Part shown: positions 44,220 through 55,295 of the stretch, piece after piece
Layout: each line of letters opens with the position of its first letter
Numbering within the stretch: position 1 is the stretch's first letter
Notes under the pieces: generated by a model
Database searches by the model: none
The model's input: only the letters and a program-made list of their open reading frames with translations
Told to the model about the DNA's origin: nothing
From: Coniferiporia sulphurascens
Taxonomy: Eukaryota > Basidiomycota > Agaricomycetes > Hymenochaetales > Hymenochaetaceae
DNA length: 64,000 nucleotides
Direction of reading: 5' to 3'
NCBI GenBank assembly: GCA_002794785.1
Contig: NBBA01000009.1
Span: 1,736,001 to 1,800,000 of the forward strand
Translations under genes and position numbers: made by a program

Positions 44220-44927
44220 ATGCCAGAGAACATACCTCCGCTCGCTGTGGACGGCGAGGGCGGCGAGATGCGGCGACATCGATTCGCCAAGGCACGCAAC
44301 ATGCGAGCCTGCGCGAGGTGCGCAGACATGCGCAAGCGGGTATAGTCTCCGTCCTCTCCACTCCTTCGCATATGTCGCTGAGCTACTGTACAGTGCAACA
44401 TGGAGGCCCCATACTCGGATGAGGGGTGCGAAGAGTGCGTGAGAGCCGGGATCTCCGTATGTCCGCCGCACAGGCCACGTCGAGCGAGAGGCACCCAAAA
44501 GCCCTATGCGCGTCCTAGAAAATCCTCAGTTCCCAAACCAACAGAAGACGCGTCAATTGTCCCAGAGGTGAGTATTAGAGTCGGCATCATTTGCGGCCGC
44601 GACCCCGGACGAGTTCGCTCACTCGCTCATTACCGACTCTAGGTCCCAACCCATGACGATGCAAAACTACCCGCCAAGACTACCAGGAGTAGCCTACCTA
44701 TACCCTCCGTACCTTCTATACCCTCCTCCAGTCTCGCAGTGTTTGTCCCCGACATCACTTTTCCGTTTGATGCAACAACAGCGCAGGACGCTGAGCCAGA
44801 CTTTTCCCTCAATTGGCCGGGCACGACCTCCATTGCCAACGTCGTCCCACCGTTCGTTCAGGACTCCGATTTCCCGTTCGGCCAGTGGAACTACCACTGG
44901 GAGTCACAGTATCACGCGGGCATGTAG
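44220..44927 (+). CDS. ZC2: small Zn2Cys6 protein (family member 2)
   Basis: 192 aa from exons 44220-44339, 44394-44567 and 44643-44927, all phase 0. The cluster is C31-X2-C34-X6-C41-X10-C52-X2-C55-X7-C63, preceded by RNMRAC, with MRKR before C41. The first intron lies exactly before C41, and exon 2 starts CNMEAPYSDEGCEEC. After the cluster comes CPPHRPRRARGTQKPYARPRK, a basic stretch. A Ser/Pro-rich linker leads to the C-terminal end QWNYHWESQYHAGM. The Zn2Cys6 spacing fits GAL4-type DNA-binding domains, but the protein has no dimerisation coiled coil or fungal transcription-factor middle domain. It may act as a small DNA-binding regulator or competitor; that is inference. Closest relatives in this window are ZC3 and ZC4. 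Confidence 0.82.
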
Positions 44928-45756
44928 TGCCCCTGATCGCCAAACGCCAAGGGGTCTGGCCACCGACTATGGGCATCCTCTATCACTATCTATATAACGT
45001 TCAAGTTCGAGTCTATTTATTGATCTGTTGATCGGTCGCTATGTATACGCAACTTCCCCGGTGGAGTGCCTGACGTTATTTGTGCTTCGAAATGCTCGTG
45101 CAGTTCGGACCGATGGGCTTACTTTAACCCATTACCCGCCTCTTCTTATTCCTAGCTATTATCTACTTTATTTTCGCAGATGTGTATATTTAAGCGTTCA
45201 ATATTCATTTTATTTATACTACATGAGTGCAGGACACTATATATTCAAGATATAATGGAGTTCGTCGGCCCTTCCTGAAAAAGAAACGCGATTTCCGCTC
45301 ACATCTCTTCAACTTGTGTTTGATTACGCAAAATTTGTAATTTGAACGCATATCACGCGAGTACGATATTAACCATACATTTTTAGGTGATTGAACTACC
45401 TAAAACCCTTCCTGGAGCACCCACGGAGCTAATGGAAATGCCATTCCTTTTCTTAGAGAACTGCGTTATCCCTGAGACTGATTACTTCCGGTTATTTTTA
45501 CCGTCCACGGCAGAGTTTAAAATGCGATAGATTTTACACACACATGCAAAAACAACATGAGCAGGTACATAACAATGAAAAAAGCATGCGCAGATACAGC
45601 CAAAAGATGATCAAGACGAAGTTAGCCAAAACTGAGAAGTACAGCAACGAAGAGAAACTATGTTATATTAGATGAAGATCGACACCGTCCAAGCAACCGT
45701 CCACTTCATTATGCGAGATATGTGCGGCGATAAAGCATGCACGAGTGAGAAAGGTC
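44928..45756. other. Intergenic 3' flank of ZC2
   Basis: A/T-rich, no gene recognised. It lies between convergent ends of ZC2 and the single-pass membrane protein gene. Confidence 0.5.
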
Positions 45757-46669
45757 CTACAAGTCCTCCTTGAACTTCGTCCCGCCTGGGAGCGTTACAG
45801 CCGTTTCCGCGGAGTCAAGAGACCCCTGGCGTTGTGGGCCCTTGTTATACGGAAGATGTGAAACGTAATGAACTTCCGCATCAGCGCTGTGTCGGTCTGG
45901 AGAAGTCGCTCGTATAGACCGATCAAACGGATCGCTATAGGTTTGCTGCCCATGCATATCGCCTCCCATGCCTATCGGCAATTTTGCGTCTTTCAGATCT
46001 TTTACACCCGCGTTACGTGATATATCGCGGTCGTGCATCTGTCCAATGCCGCCGGTTCCATAAGAGCTTCGCTCGAGTGGCAAGTCTTCGCGCCCATATG
46101 CGCCTCCATGGACCCGTTCGTAAGGGCCCGAGCCCAGATTATCGTTTGCGTCCCACTCGTCTTCATCCTCTCCAGGTGCTCGCGTCCAGCCCGCTTTATG
46201 CGGGTTCTCCGAGCGAAAGCCGAACAACGTCCCCTGTCGACGCGGGAACCCTGGACCAGGAGGCACAACCTCAACACCAATTTCACCGGACCTCCCGCGC
46301 ACGGTGCGCCCGCCGTGCTTCCAGTTACGCAAGAGGAAGAATACAGCAATACACGATCCAATAATGATCACCCCGAGTCCAACAACAAGCCCTATAAATC
46401 CTGCATGTTTGCAATAGATATCAGCAGGTGCCCGTCGCCGTTGTGGCGATATGAAACAACTGACCTCCTTCCGAGCCACCGATCTCCGGAATGCTTTGGA
46501 AGTGTGTATATGTGCTGGCGGGGGGTGTGGTAGGATACTACAAGATTATTTCAGTAGGCCAATGTTATAGAATAAGCCGAAATCTAGTGCGTACCGAAGA
46601 TGCAACGTTTGAATCTGTCACCACGTCCGATCCCCCTCGCCGACCAAGCATTTGATTTGCACCTGGCAT
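45757..46669 (-). CDS. Single-pass membrane protein with long cytoplasmic tail
   Basis: Exons 46669-46595, 46537-46465 and 46400-45757 encode 263 aa. A short N-terminal part (MPGANQMLGRRGGSDVVTDS, then YPTTPPASTYTHFQ) precedes one strong transmembrane helix, FIGLVVGLGVIIIGSCIAVFFLL (about residues 50-72), and a basic stop-transfer RNWKHGGRTVRGR. The tail is hydrophilic and Gly/Asp/Ser-rich (DEDEWDANDNLGSGPYERVHGG). This layout is common in fungal Ser/Thr-Pro ectodomain, single-helix surface proteins, but the ectodomain here is unusually short and no signal peptide is seen. The ATG choice is tentative; an exon further upstream could add a longer ectodomain. Function unknown. Confidence 0.65.
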
Positions 46670-46994
46670 ATTGGTTTTCCAAAGGTGGTATATGTTCAAG
46701 GGTCGTGCCGGCGCGCGGCAATTCTGAAGGTGAGGGATGTTGGTGGCGAAGTGCCAAGGGACAAAGGAGGAGGCGGAGACCGTGACGTTGGCCGCAAGCG
46801 GTTAACGATGACGTAACCAAGCAGATGCCAAGGAATAGGGGTCTATTTTTGTCTGGTTCGCGCCAAACACAGCCAAATTATTGTACTGTATCAACCGTAT
46901 GCAATCATATTGTCTCACACGGCGTCTGTCGCCGGGTCTCGTTACTTCGGCCAAATACTCTATTAAACTTAAAAGAAATACTTGAGTGCACATA
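46670..46994. other. Intergenic 5' flank of the membrane protein gene
   Basis: Could hold its promoter or a missed first exon. Ends at the TA target site of the MITE. Confidence 0.45.
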
Positions 46995-47456
46995 CAGTCA
47001 AACCTCTCATAATGTATCACTCTCATAATGCATAACCCCTCATAATGTATAGGCTGGGGTTTCCACCGACTTGGTAGTTAGAAATTTCCTAATAGATAAT
47101 GCATAGAATTGCAAATCCATAATGCATAACCAAATGGGGCAACTTTCATAGGGTTATGCATTATCCGAGGTCAGTTTTCCTAGATGTTGTACACCTACAT
47201 TTCACTTTTCTGTTTGACTTTTGACCATATGACTGGGAATTCTTATAAGTTATGCTTTTAATGTCTACCACATTATTCTAGGTATTGTTAATGCATTTAT
47301 TCCTCAGTATATTCAACTGAGTGTATACATTTGTCATCAATATTTCCATATATGCTACTTACATAATTGGAACAACCCCTCTGGTAATGCATAACCTCTA
47401 ATAATGCATAGACGGACCCTTCCACCGACACCTATACATTATGAGGGGTTCGACTG
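46995..47456. mobile_element. Pogo-like MITE, copy 1 (462 bp)
   Basis: Ends are inverted repeats: CAGTCAAACCTCTCATAATG on the left and, read from the right end inward, CAGTCGAACCCCTCATAATG. Both ends are flanked by TA (46993-46994 and 47457-47458), the target of Tc1/mariner/pogo elements. CAGT-start ends with an AACCTC core are typical of pogo-type MITEs. Many CATAATG-type words lie just inside both ends. No coding capacity. Confidence 0.88.
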
Positions 47457-47610
47457 TACGTTAGGCATACTACAAAGTAAAATTTTAAGGCAAAAAAATT
47501 AAATACAAGTCTTTTTATCACTCGAGTTCGAGACCAAGAGCTTACATACATACTTATAATACACGCAATTGAAATCACCGGCATAACATGCCCGACATAA
47601 CAATTCTGCT

Positions 47611-48902
47611 TCACGGGCAGAATGTAAGCGTGTAATCCGCCGAGAGAGAAGACGAGCAATTTCTCAAGGCGGTCCCACTGCTTTCGTCGTAAGCGTAAAC
47701 ATACGCATTAGGACAGCCAGTTTCTGACGGAGCAGGCTTTAGTTAGTATGTGAAGCAGAATGATCGGGTGTACATACTGAAATGCGAGTAGTATTGCACA
47801 CCCGATGAAGGACACGTTTGAGGGGTGCTGTGACTGCCTGAGCAGCAGTTAGGGGAGTTTTCTATAATTGGAGTCCAGTTGAGGGCCATAAAGTTAGCGA
47901 GTTTCTATCTATCATGAAGGATAACTGACGTGGATCTCCATCCAAGTTTGCTGCACATGCGCTCAAGCAACCATTGTCTCCATGTTTCAGCTCATCGGGG
48001 CCTGCGATGAGTCATTATCAGCAGTTTCGGGCGCTCCGGGTCAAGATTCTACTGACAGTCTACGCCTAGGTCGGCAGGGCAGTCCGACACAGGGCACCCT
48101 TTATTATTCGTGACACTTATCGGAATATTGAAGCCGTCAACCAGCGAAACTATACATGAAGATGAGTATAGGTAAAGTGATAGCATTGGAGTTATTCTCA
48201 CCGTCGTAGTAATCAAGGTTGCCTCCTCCATTCAGAGTCCATTCAGCTAAGGATGCAGGGGGAACGCCCTACATTTTACGTGTACGGATGTAAGTAATAT
48301 TATTTAGAGTCACGATTCTTCACTCACCGTGCCGGTAGAGGGGTCACATAGTAAGCCACCGTTGCAGCCTCCCGTTGAGCACGAGTTGGGGCCATTGCTA
48401 GTGCTATTAAACTCGCAGTCGCGACGACCCTAAGTAGCTTTCATTAGGATATAGATATACTTTGCAATCATTTGCGGCATACCCAAATTCGACCCGATGT
48501 CCACTTATCAGGGACCGAGAAGCTGACCGAAGATCCAGGCGCAGCTTCCCAGCTAGAATCATTCAATTGATGATTAGTATATGATAGAACACTCTTATTC
48601 GGTTACGCAAGCCCATACCCAGTCGGAGAGTCCGGTTTGACCGTAGAAGAGTGCATGTCTGTGAAGAGCTACAGCGGAGGCCATTCAGTTTGTTCCCTAC
48701 GAACAATAACAGCTCGGGGAAATGACATACAGCTGGCCTGGAAAATGGCAGAGTACGTGAGTGAGGCTCATACTATGTGCGATTGACATGCGTACCAGAC
48801 TGTGTATTGGCAGTTATTCTTTACGGTGAACGTGCGTGAGTTTGCATTGCCTGCGAAGACAAGCGCTGTTACGAAGACGTTGACGAGAAAGTGAGATGCC
48901 AT
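47611..48902 (-). CDS. Secreted thaumatin-like protein (PR-5 type), 10 exons
   Basis: About 254 aa built from ten small exons, so no single long open frame marks it. Signal peptide MASHFLVNVFVTALVFAGNANS, then the mature start RTFTVKNNCQYTVWPALFTD. Further blocks: TGWEAAPGSSVSFSVPDKW, GRIWGRRDCEF, CSTGGCNGGLLCDPSTGT, PPASLAEWTL, NLDYYDVSLVDGFNIPI, KGCPVSDC, CPDELKHGDNGCLSAC, NCCSGSHSTPQTCPSSGV, CPNAYVYAYDESSGTAL and the end ADYTLTFCP. These are the thaumatin-family signatures with the full Cys pattern. Exon 1 is 48902-48796; exon 2 is only 7 nt (completes Trp, then Pro-Ala). Fungal members include beta-1,3-glucan-degrading enzymes acting on cell walls; the acidic cleft residues fit. A TATA box lies 36 nt upstream. 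Confidence 0.9.
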
Positions 48903-48937
48903 TGTTGCTGAGAGTTGCTATACACAACATCACATCG

Positions 48938-48944
48938 ATTTATA
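48938..48944 (-). promoter_or_regulatory. TATA box of the thaumatin-like gene
   Basis: TATAAAT on the minus strand, 36 nt before the ATG at 48902. Confidence 0.5.
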
Positions 48945-50059
48945 CTTGTCTATATTGGATCGATAAGAATAACTTCGTTGCAAAGTTGTCTTTTTTTTAG
49001 CAGAATGAAGCTTAGGAGCAAACTCGGTGTACCAGCGGGGTTAACCGTGCATGCAGGACTGATCCGTATTGTGATCGACGAGAGAATAGTCCTCTTCTGC
49101 TGTAAGTTCTGCCCAAAGTCAAAAGAGCCAAAAGAACAAGCTTGGCCGCTTCCTGGATTCTAGACTTCCTCCGCAACCGAGAATAAACGCCGATTGGTTA
49201 GTTAGAGGTCTGAGAGTAACCGGTCTCCTGCGAACACCTCAGAAGGCAGAATGAAGATCCGACGAGATGCCACGAGCCCAAGAGTGGATGAATGCCGGTC
49301 TTAATTAATCAGTAAATATAGGTCGAAGTGCAAAGACGCAGGCGAAGTTTGTAGTCCAGGAGGTGACTTTAGACTAGCATCACTGTCGAAAGTCAGACCG
49401 AATTAAAAATAGCGGGTGAGCCCACGCCACATATTATTGTAGCAGAGCTGTGCGCACCCACCACCCGATTGTGAAATACGCTCGTACACTTATAACTTTG
49501 CGAAAGCAAACTTGAGGCGGGGCAAGGACGCTTTAGGAAAGATTAAGAAAAACAAAAGCATTTCCAGGAATGGAAGTTCTTTCAGCCTAAAAAGGGATAG
49601 CTGAATTACTTTCTCCAATTATTAACATCAATGTTTGAACGTGTGTTGAAGGTATAGGGGTGCGGAAGTATCTGTAGCAACGAAAGACTATTAGAAGCTT
49701 CAAAATACAACAAGCACTCGACGGGCGCACCGTGGACTTCATGTTAGCTCTCACACCGTGTTTTATGCGTGGTCGGCCGCGACGACGCCGTTCATAACTG
49801 GGTTAATTGTCCAGACTTAGTGACCGAACAGGACCTATTGTCGACAAGCGGGAGCGAGGTTCCTGTTTTCAGTAGATATTTGTGGTTAGCCTCCGTTTCC
49901 TGAGGACGATCGGATGTTCTCCCCGAAGTCAAAAGCGGACATAAACTCCTTTTATGTCTCTCCATTTCAACGCCCAAAAAGGTCCCGAAGAACGGAACCA
50001 AAGTACACGATCACAATATAAAGTCGATCGCAATTGTCATTTGGTTACGCCAGTCAGAG
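48945..50059. other. Intergenic, divergent promoters
   Basis: Lies between the divergent thaumatin-like gene (minus) and the next gene (plus). No gene recognised. Confidence 0.5.
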
Positions 50060-50067
50060 TATAAATA
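50060..50067 (+). promoter_or_regulatory. TATA box of the gene at 50173
   Basis: TATAAATA, 106 nt before the ATG. Confidence 0.5.
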
Positions 50068-50172
50068 CTCTGCTGCCCGGGCCTTCGCCTCACTCAGATT
50101 GACATAACTTACAAGGCGAGATCTCGCTTTGAGCCCCTTTGACCACCCTCCTTCCCCTTCGTTTTTTCGACA

Positions 50173-51800
50173 ATGGCCACTTGTGTCGATGCGTGGGCCG
50201 CTGAGGCGACTTGCCTGCCACCTTGCATGCCACCTATGGCCAATGTCAAAGCGCGGTGCCCGACCACAGCACTGCGCACGTATTTATGGGCTCTGAGCCT
50301 TCAAGACGAAACGTCACCCTACGGCGATAGCTGCAACCATCCACTCCTTTCTGACATATATCCGGAAACAGCCGACCTTGCAAGCCTTTCAATCACTGGG
50401 ATCGATGTCATGGCGCAAGACCTTATGGTACATGATCATTCTGATGTAAGTAGAAGAATAAACACAAAAACAATGAAACTCACTCGCGCTGCCAGCGTTT
50501 ATATACGCCTGTTCGCAGGGCTGCATTCCCTGAGACTTCGCGACTCCGTCATGCAATAAGCTACGAGACGAACGTACGATATTCGCTCCCTGATTCACCC
50601 TTGCGCCCTCGGTTGGCACATCCTCCGACACCTTCGTCCCTCGCAGACCACCGAAGTTTACCATCACCACCGTCCTCATTGGGATCGGAATCAGACTATA
50701 CTTCGGACATGTCGCTAGTCCCATTAGAAGGACCGGGGAGAAGTGCGCGAGGAAGGGGCCTTACGACGCGTCCTGCGCCTTTGAGCATCTCACCCACACC
50801 GTCTATCATCCTGACGCCAAGCTCCGCTGGGTCGCGTCGTAACTCTTTTGTTTCCCTCCTTTCATCCGTTTCGGACTATCCTTCCGAGCCTGCATCATCG
50901 GTTTATGATGATGACTTTGACTCTATTTCTGTATCCGAATCCGCACAAAGCGACCTTTCCGAAGAATCTCCATCCACGCCACCGTCAACGCTATGCGCTC
51001 GTGTCCTCCAAGGATTCAGAGCCAGCCACGCGGAAGATGTGAACGTGCCTACTCGCCGTGTCTCCAAGGACGCACTTAGGTATGCGTCGTTCCTCCACGT
51101 AAGTACGATCGGCAGCCTATTTCCGTTCGTCACAAGCCTGACTCTTGGTTACCGTAAAGTCCGCCCGCGAGGTCCTCACTATTGATGAATCTGAGTTCCT
51201 AGACGCACAAACCCTATTACATCCGGGTGCACACGGTTTCGTCGCCCCTTGCACGGCTGCGCTTACCGATCTGCTTACGCTCCACGCACAATGTAATCCC
51301 GGTGGCTGCCATCTTTTCGTCTCGCAGGAAGGGCAGTACAGCAAGAGTGTACGATACCGGTATCATGGCTTCTACCGGGTCGTTCAGAAGGACACTTCGA
51401 ATTCAAAGGAGGTAAGAAAAAAAACACGCGATAAGTTGAGTAAAATGCATTATTGACGGGTCGTAACAGCTACCGGGATGCACAGAAGAGCCGCACACAT
51501 TCTTTCTAGAGTTCTTGCATTATGACTGGGAGCTATTTGACTTGATGGATCGGTATACAAGACCTGATGGTAAGACCTTGTCATGGTACGGATAACGCGA
51601 TTCCTACTTACCCCGAATGTCCAGCACAAAACGTCTCCGTTAAAGACTCTAGTGCGGGTTCCTTCCCAAGGAAAGAGAATGCGAGAAAACATACGCGAAA
51701 GCAATCCAAAGAACCCGTAACGCGAATCATAACCGTCGATGGCGTCAACTTCGAGATGGCCACTCTGCCGGTTACGCGGAATCATGGCTCAAGTCAGTGA
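50173..51800 (+). CDS. Uncharacterised fungal protein, 5 exons
   Basis: Exons 50173-50445, 50496-51098, 51160-51411, 51470-51569 and 51625-51800 encode 467 aa, all in frame. The N terminus is Cys-rich (TCVDAWAAEATCLPPCMPP). A long Ser/Pro-rich disordered part follows (PPTPSSLADHRSLPSPPSSLGSESDY, then SSVSDYPSEPASSVYDDDFDS). The only ordered-looking part is near the middle to end: FLDAQTLLHPGAHGFVAPCTA, GCHLFVSQEGQYSKSVRYRYHGFYRVVQ, and TFFLEFLHYDWELFDLMDRY. The C-terminal exon is basic (FPRKENARKHTRKQSKEP). The YRYHGFYRV core resembles a domain of unknown function widespread in agaricomycetes, but I cannot name it surely. If the last intron is not removed, the protein ends about 57 residues earlier (DGKTLSWYG). 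Confidence 0.7.
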
Positions 51801-52247
51801 GGCAGGACGATCCGAGAGTTGCGTCGGGGATCAAGTGTATCTTTATGTTTCCTACATCTTCATTTACACATATTTCGTTCTTCACACATGCATTGATTTG
51901 TAGCATTATCATTTTGAAATGAGTACTGATTTAAGTTGATATAGTTAATGACGAATACCCGATCAGCCAGGCGAGCTTACCATTAACTACGAGCAGCAGC
52001 ATAAGGTTTGAAAGCACAGACTGAGCATTGAGCAAGGCTAGGCTCTAAAGATGGCCCAACGACGTGTTGGTACGATAAGAAGTGAAGAACAACAACTGAG
52101 GCAGGCACGTTGGAACGGAAACCGCCGTAACTGACCAAATATAGCGATGTCGGTCACGTGCGTCTACGCGCGCTTTCCAAACGCGAACAGTGCGGCCGCC
52201 ACGCGTTCTTCCTCCTTCCACTCTCCATTCTTGCGCCGCTGCCGACG
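51801..52247. other. Intergenic
   Basis: Spacer before the multi-pass membrane protein gene; nothing else seen. Confidence 0.5.
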
Positions 52248-53340
52248 ATGAGCACTCTACTTCTTGCGACGGTGGCCGGTGCATTCAATCAGCTACTACG
52301 GCCCATTCCACCCTTCACATGGTTTGGACTCGGGATCAGTACTCTGGATCTCAGTGCCGCGTTGCGCCTGTGCATTGTACTGCGGCAGCTGCGCGAAATG
52401 GAGCTCCGTAGACACCTCCAGTTAGAACACGGTGACAGCGGGAAACCTATAGAGAAAAGGAGTTATACGAAGTTTATTGCGACTACACTCGTTGTGGTGT
52501 ACGGAGGGGAAGCGTTTATGGGTACGCAAACCTCGCTGTGAACTCGTCTGACTTATCTCTCTTATCAATTTCCCTTCCAGGCCCCTGGCTGGGCGTCTCT
52601 CCGTCGTTTGTTTACTCTCCGGTGGTCCCAGCTTTGTACGCTGCGCTGACTGCTCTCGTTGAGTGGCTTCCCTGGCTACCAGCCATGTCTTTCAAGACGG
52701 AATTCCCGTTATCATTCTTTGATGGGATCACCCGCGCGTTTTTGCTGTGTCAGCTTATCCCCCCGGCTGTTACTGCGCACTCCCAGCCAGCGATAGCGTC
52801 GTCTGCATGGGCGCTGCTTTTGACCTCTCTGGTAAGTCGTTCGCTCGCCGTCAATAAGTTGATATGTGATCCGTTTACACGCAGGTCGCAGCCAATGGTG
52901 GCTTCTTTTTCGTAAATCTTTTCTCGATGATGCATCCGACGGGCTGGGCACTTACGACGCCCGCGGAACTGCGCGCGTACGGATGGACGACCATCGACAT
53001 CTGGTGCGCCCCGGTGGTTACCGGGCTCTACGCTCTCCTCACGCACGCGCAGCCCGTCTGGGCTGATGTGCACGCGCTCCTCGTGTCTCCAGGAAAGGAT
53101 GGATCGGGTGCCGAGCCTGTTGATGCCGAGACCGCACGTGCAGCGTGTGCTATACTCCTTGCATCCCTTTTTGCCACACGCTCTGCGCGCAACTTCGGTG
53201 GGTCGTTCTTGAGGGAGATTCGTGGGGACAAGAAGCGGGTCATCCGATCGAGTACGTGTCTGACTTTCTCCGTATATGAGGCAACGCTAATTTGTGCTGC
53301 AGAAGTGGACGGACGTCGGCTGAAGGTCAAAGCGCAGTGA
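52248..53340 (+). CDS. Multi-pass membrane protein, unknown function
   Basis: Exons 52248-52521, 52581-52831, 52885-53251 and 53303-53340 encode 309 aa. Around six to seven hydrophobic segments are visible: TLLLATVAGAFNQLL, ALRLCIVLRQL, FIATTLVVVYGGEAFMG, VVPALYAALTALVEWLPWL, FLLCQLIPPAVTAH, WALLLTSLVAANGGFFFVNLF, IWCAPVVTGLYALLTHA and ACAILLASLFAT. A hydrophilic loop between the second and third is charged (REMELRRHLQLEHGDSGKPIEKRSYTK). The C-terminal tail is strongly basic (REIRGDKKRVIRSKVDGRRLKVKAQ), and so probably cytosolic. No family is recognised. The start is the first ATG that gives a membrane-compatible N terminus; a longer frame upstream exists from 52158. Confidence 0.75.
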
Positions 53341-53785
53341 TGAGTACCCTTAGACGGCGCCATTTATTCACAGTCCGTAACAACCTAATTCAATTCCATA
53401 AGCTTGAGCAATTTGTACGAACCTCGTGCACGGCTTGTCGGTACACAAATAAGTTACTAATAGGACTGTGTGCGTTGTCAAGTGAGGAGATCCTTGGCTC
53501 GGCACAGTAGGTTCTGCAGTTCGGACTGGCATCTGTGGCTCAGTGGACCAGCTTCACATAAAATAACATCTATTTCTGGTGCTTAAGTCAACGCCGGGGT
53601 AAGGTCTTGGTTTCTGCGGATGCGCAACGTTCAATGTTGCTCTTTGTTGCTCGTCAAATACATACACATGTAGTACTAGGCGACTTGCGGGACCGTCTGA
53701 GTCGGACCTCTCCCGGTGAAGTCGACCCCCTTGATAGCTTGACCTCCAGACTACAAGTGACTCCCAAAGTGTTGCCGCCTCCAAA
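53341..53785. other. 3' flank up to the foldback element
   Basis: No gene. The outer, weaker part of the inverted repeat may begin here, near 53760. Confidence 0.45.
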
Positions 53786-54403
53786 CCTCCCGTAAATTTC
53801 TTTAAACTTGGTTATTTCCCTTGGAATTAAAGGTAGAGACCTAACTTAATTTCTTCCTGTCGCGTGTGCACGTGGTCATACTGGTAGAATAAAAATAAGA
53901 GTACTTTTGCGGGGCCGAATGCAAAACAGGCCACTTTTCGAGTCTGTCTACATGCATGTGATTGAAAAACTAAAAGCAGGAATTGTTACTTTAAAGTGCC
54001 CTCTAAAATACGGATTTGTAATCATCAAAGTTGCTTCCTCAGTCAAGGAGATGTGGCGCAAACGATATGCTAACTTTCGCCGAAATGGGCTCGAATGAGC
54101 CCATTTTTGGCGAAAAGTTAGCATTTTGTTTTCCTCATGTCTCTTCGACTGCGGAAACAACTTCGATGGTTATAAGTCCATGTTGTAGAGAGCATTTTAA
54201 AGTAACCTTTTCCGCTTTTTGTTTTTCAGTTACATGCATGTAGACAGACTCGAAAAGTGACCTGTTTTGCATTCGGCCCCGCAAAAGTACTCTTATTTTT
54301 ATTCTACCAGTATGACCACGTGCACACGCGACAGGAAGAAACTAAGTTAGGTTCCTGCTTTTTAATTCCAAGGGAAATATTAAGTTTAGGGGATTTTACG
54401 GGA
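53786..54403. mobile_element. Foldback-type inverted repeat (~0.62 kb)
   Basis: Two arms of about 300 bp, centred at 54094/54095, form a near-complete palindrome. The left arm near 53865-53965 and the right arm near 54225-54325 agree at all but one of about 100 positions. The inner ~100 bp of each arm have diverged a good deal, mostly by transitions. The centre is GGGCTC/GAGCCC. Similarity extends weakly beyond both ends. No coding frame makes sense. Foldback MITE is the likely nature; target duplications were not found. Confidence 0.75.
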
Positions 54404-54487
54404 AATTTTTGGGGTGGCGATACTTTTGACAGTGGACCAACGTGGCCCGTGGTGATACAGTATATTAGAGGAGACTCACTTGGCAGG

Positions 54488-54602
54488 GGGGAATCATTGA
54501 TTCCCGTCGGGGGGTGCCGATGTTAGCCTGAGCGAGCCGTCGGAGTCGCTCGGCTAATAGATAAAAGTACATGCCACCCCCGAGACATGTTCGAGTCTCG
54601 GG
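54488..54602. other. Cluster of three stem-loops
   Basis: Three inverted repeats follow one another: GGGAATC/GATTCCC (54488-54504), TAGCC-T-GAGCGA with TCGCTC-GGCTA (54524-54556), and CCCCGAGAC/GTCTCGGGG (54577-54602, 8-base loop). They lie just right of the foldback element in noncoding DNA. Could be part of a transposon end or a structured transcript; function unknown. Confidence 0.5.
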
Positions 54603-55295
54603 GCATACACTGTTTACGACCGAGACACAAAACGTATGGTATATTGCTAGCTAATGTCTCGAGCTGTGGTTACAAAGAAAGATAAGTAAATCAACACATA
54701 GGCAGCGAATGTAGTAGTAAAATGATAAGAAAAAAGTTAAAAAGAATAGTAAGATATCGTGTCGGCTTAAACACCCTGTGTGCCCGTCCCTCATTTTCGA
54801 AACGAAGTAACGGATCTTTTCAGATGTGGATGGCCCTGAGGGGATGTTTCATGTTGTAATAGAGTTCACGCCAGAGGGATAACAAGTGAAGTTCATTGGA
54901 ACCTTTGGTAGTTATTAACAAAGTCACTAGTCGCGAATTATTACACTATCCAATTGTCATTTATTGTGTTTCTCTCCCTCTCGCCTATTCTTTCTCCTCT
55001 GATATCTGTCCCCAGGGGAAAGGGGAAAAAACTCTCAAGGACTCAGCACTGCCTTAAGGTGTCAGCATAACTCGGAACGTTACGTAATGTTCGGTTGAAG
55101 CCCTGTTACTAACTTGCCAAGCGCAGTCGCTGAGCGTCCATTGCTGCTTCGGCAAGGTGCTTTGCCCGCAGTTAACACGTATGCTCTTAAGATGCGCAGT
55201 GATCGCCATCAAGCGGTCCAGCATAAAGGCAAGGCCCCGCACACACTGGCCGAGTATCTCTCAGAATCGCAATTGTTCTCTCCTCGATCATCGCA
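54603..55295. other. Intergenic, promoter of reductase copy 2
   Basis: No gene recognised. Confidence 0.5.
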
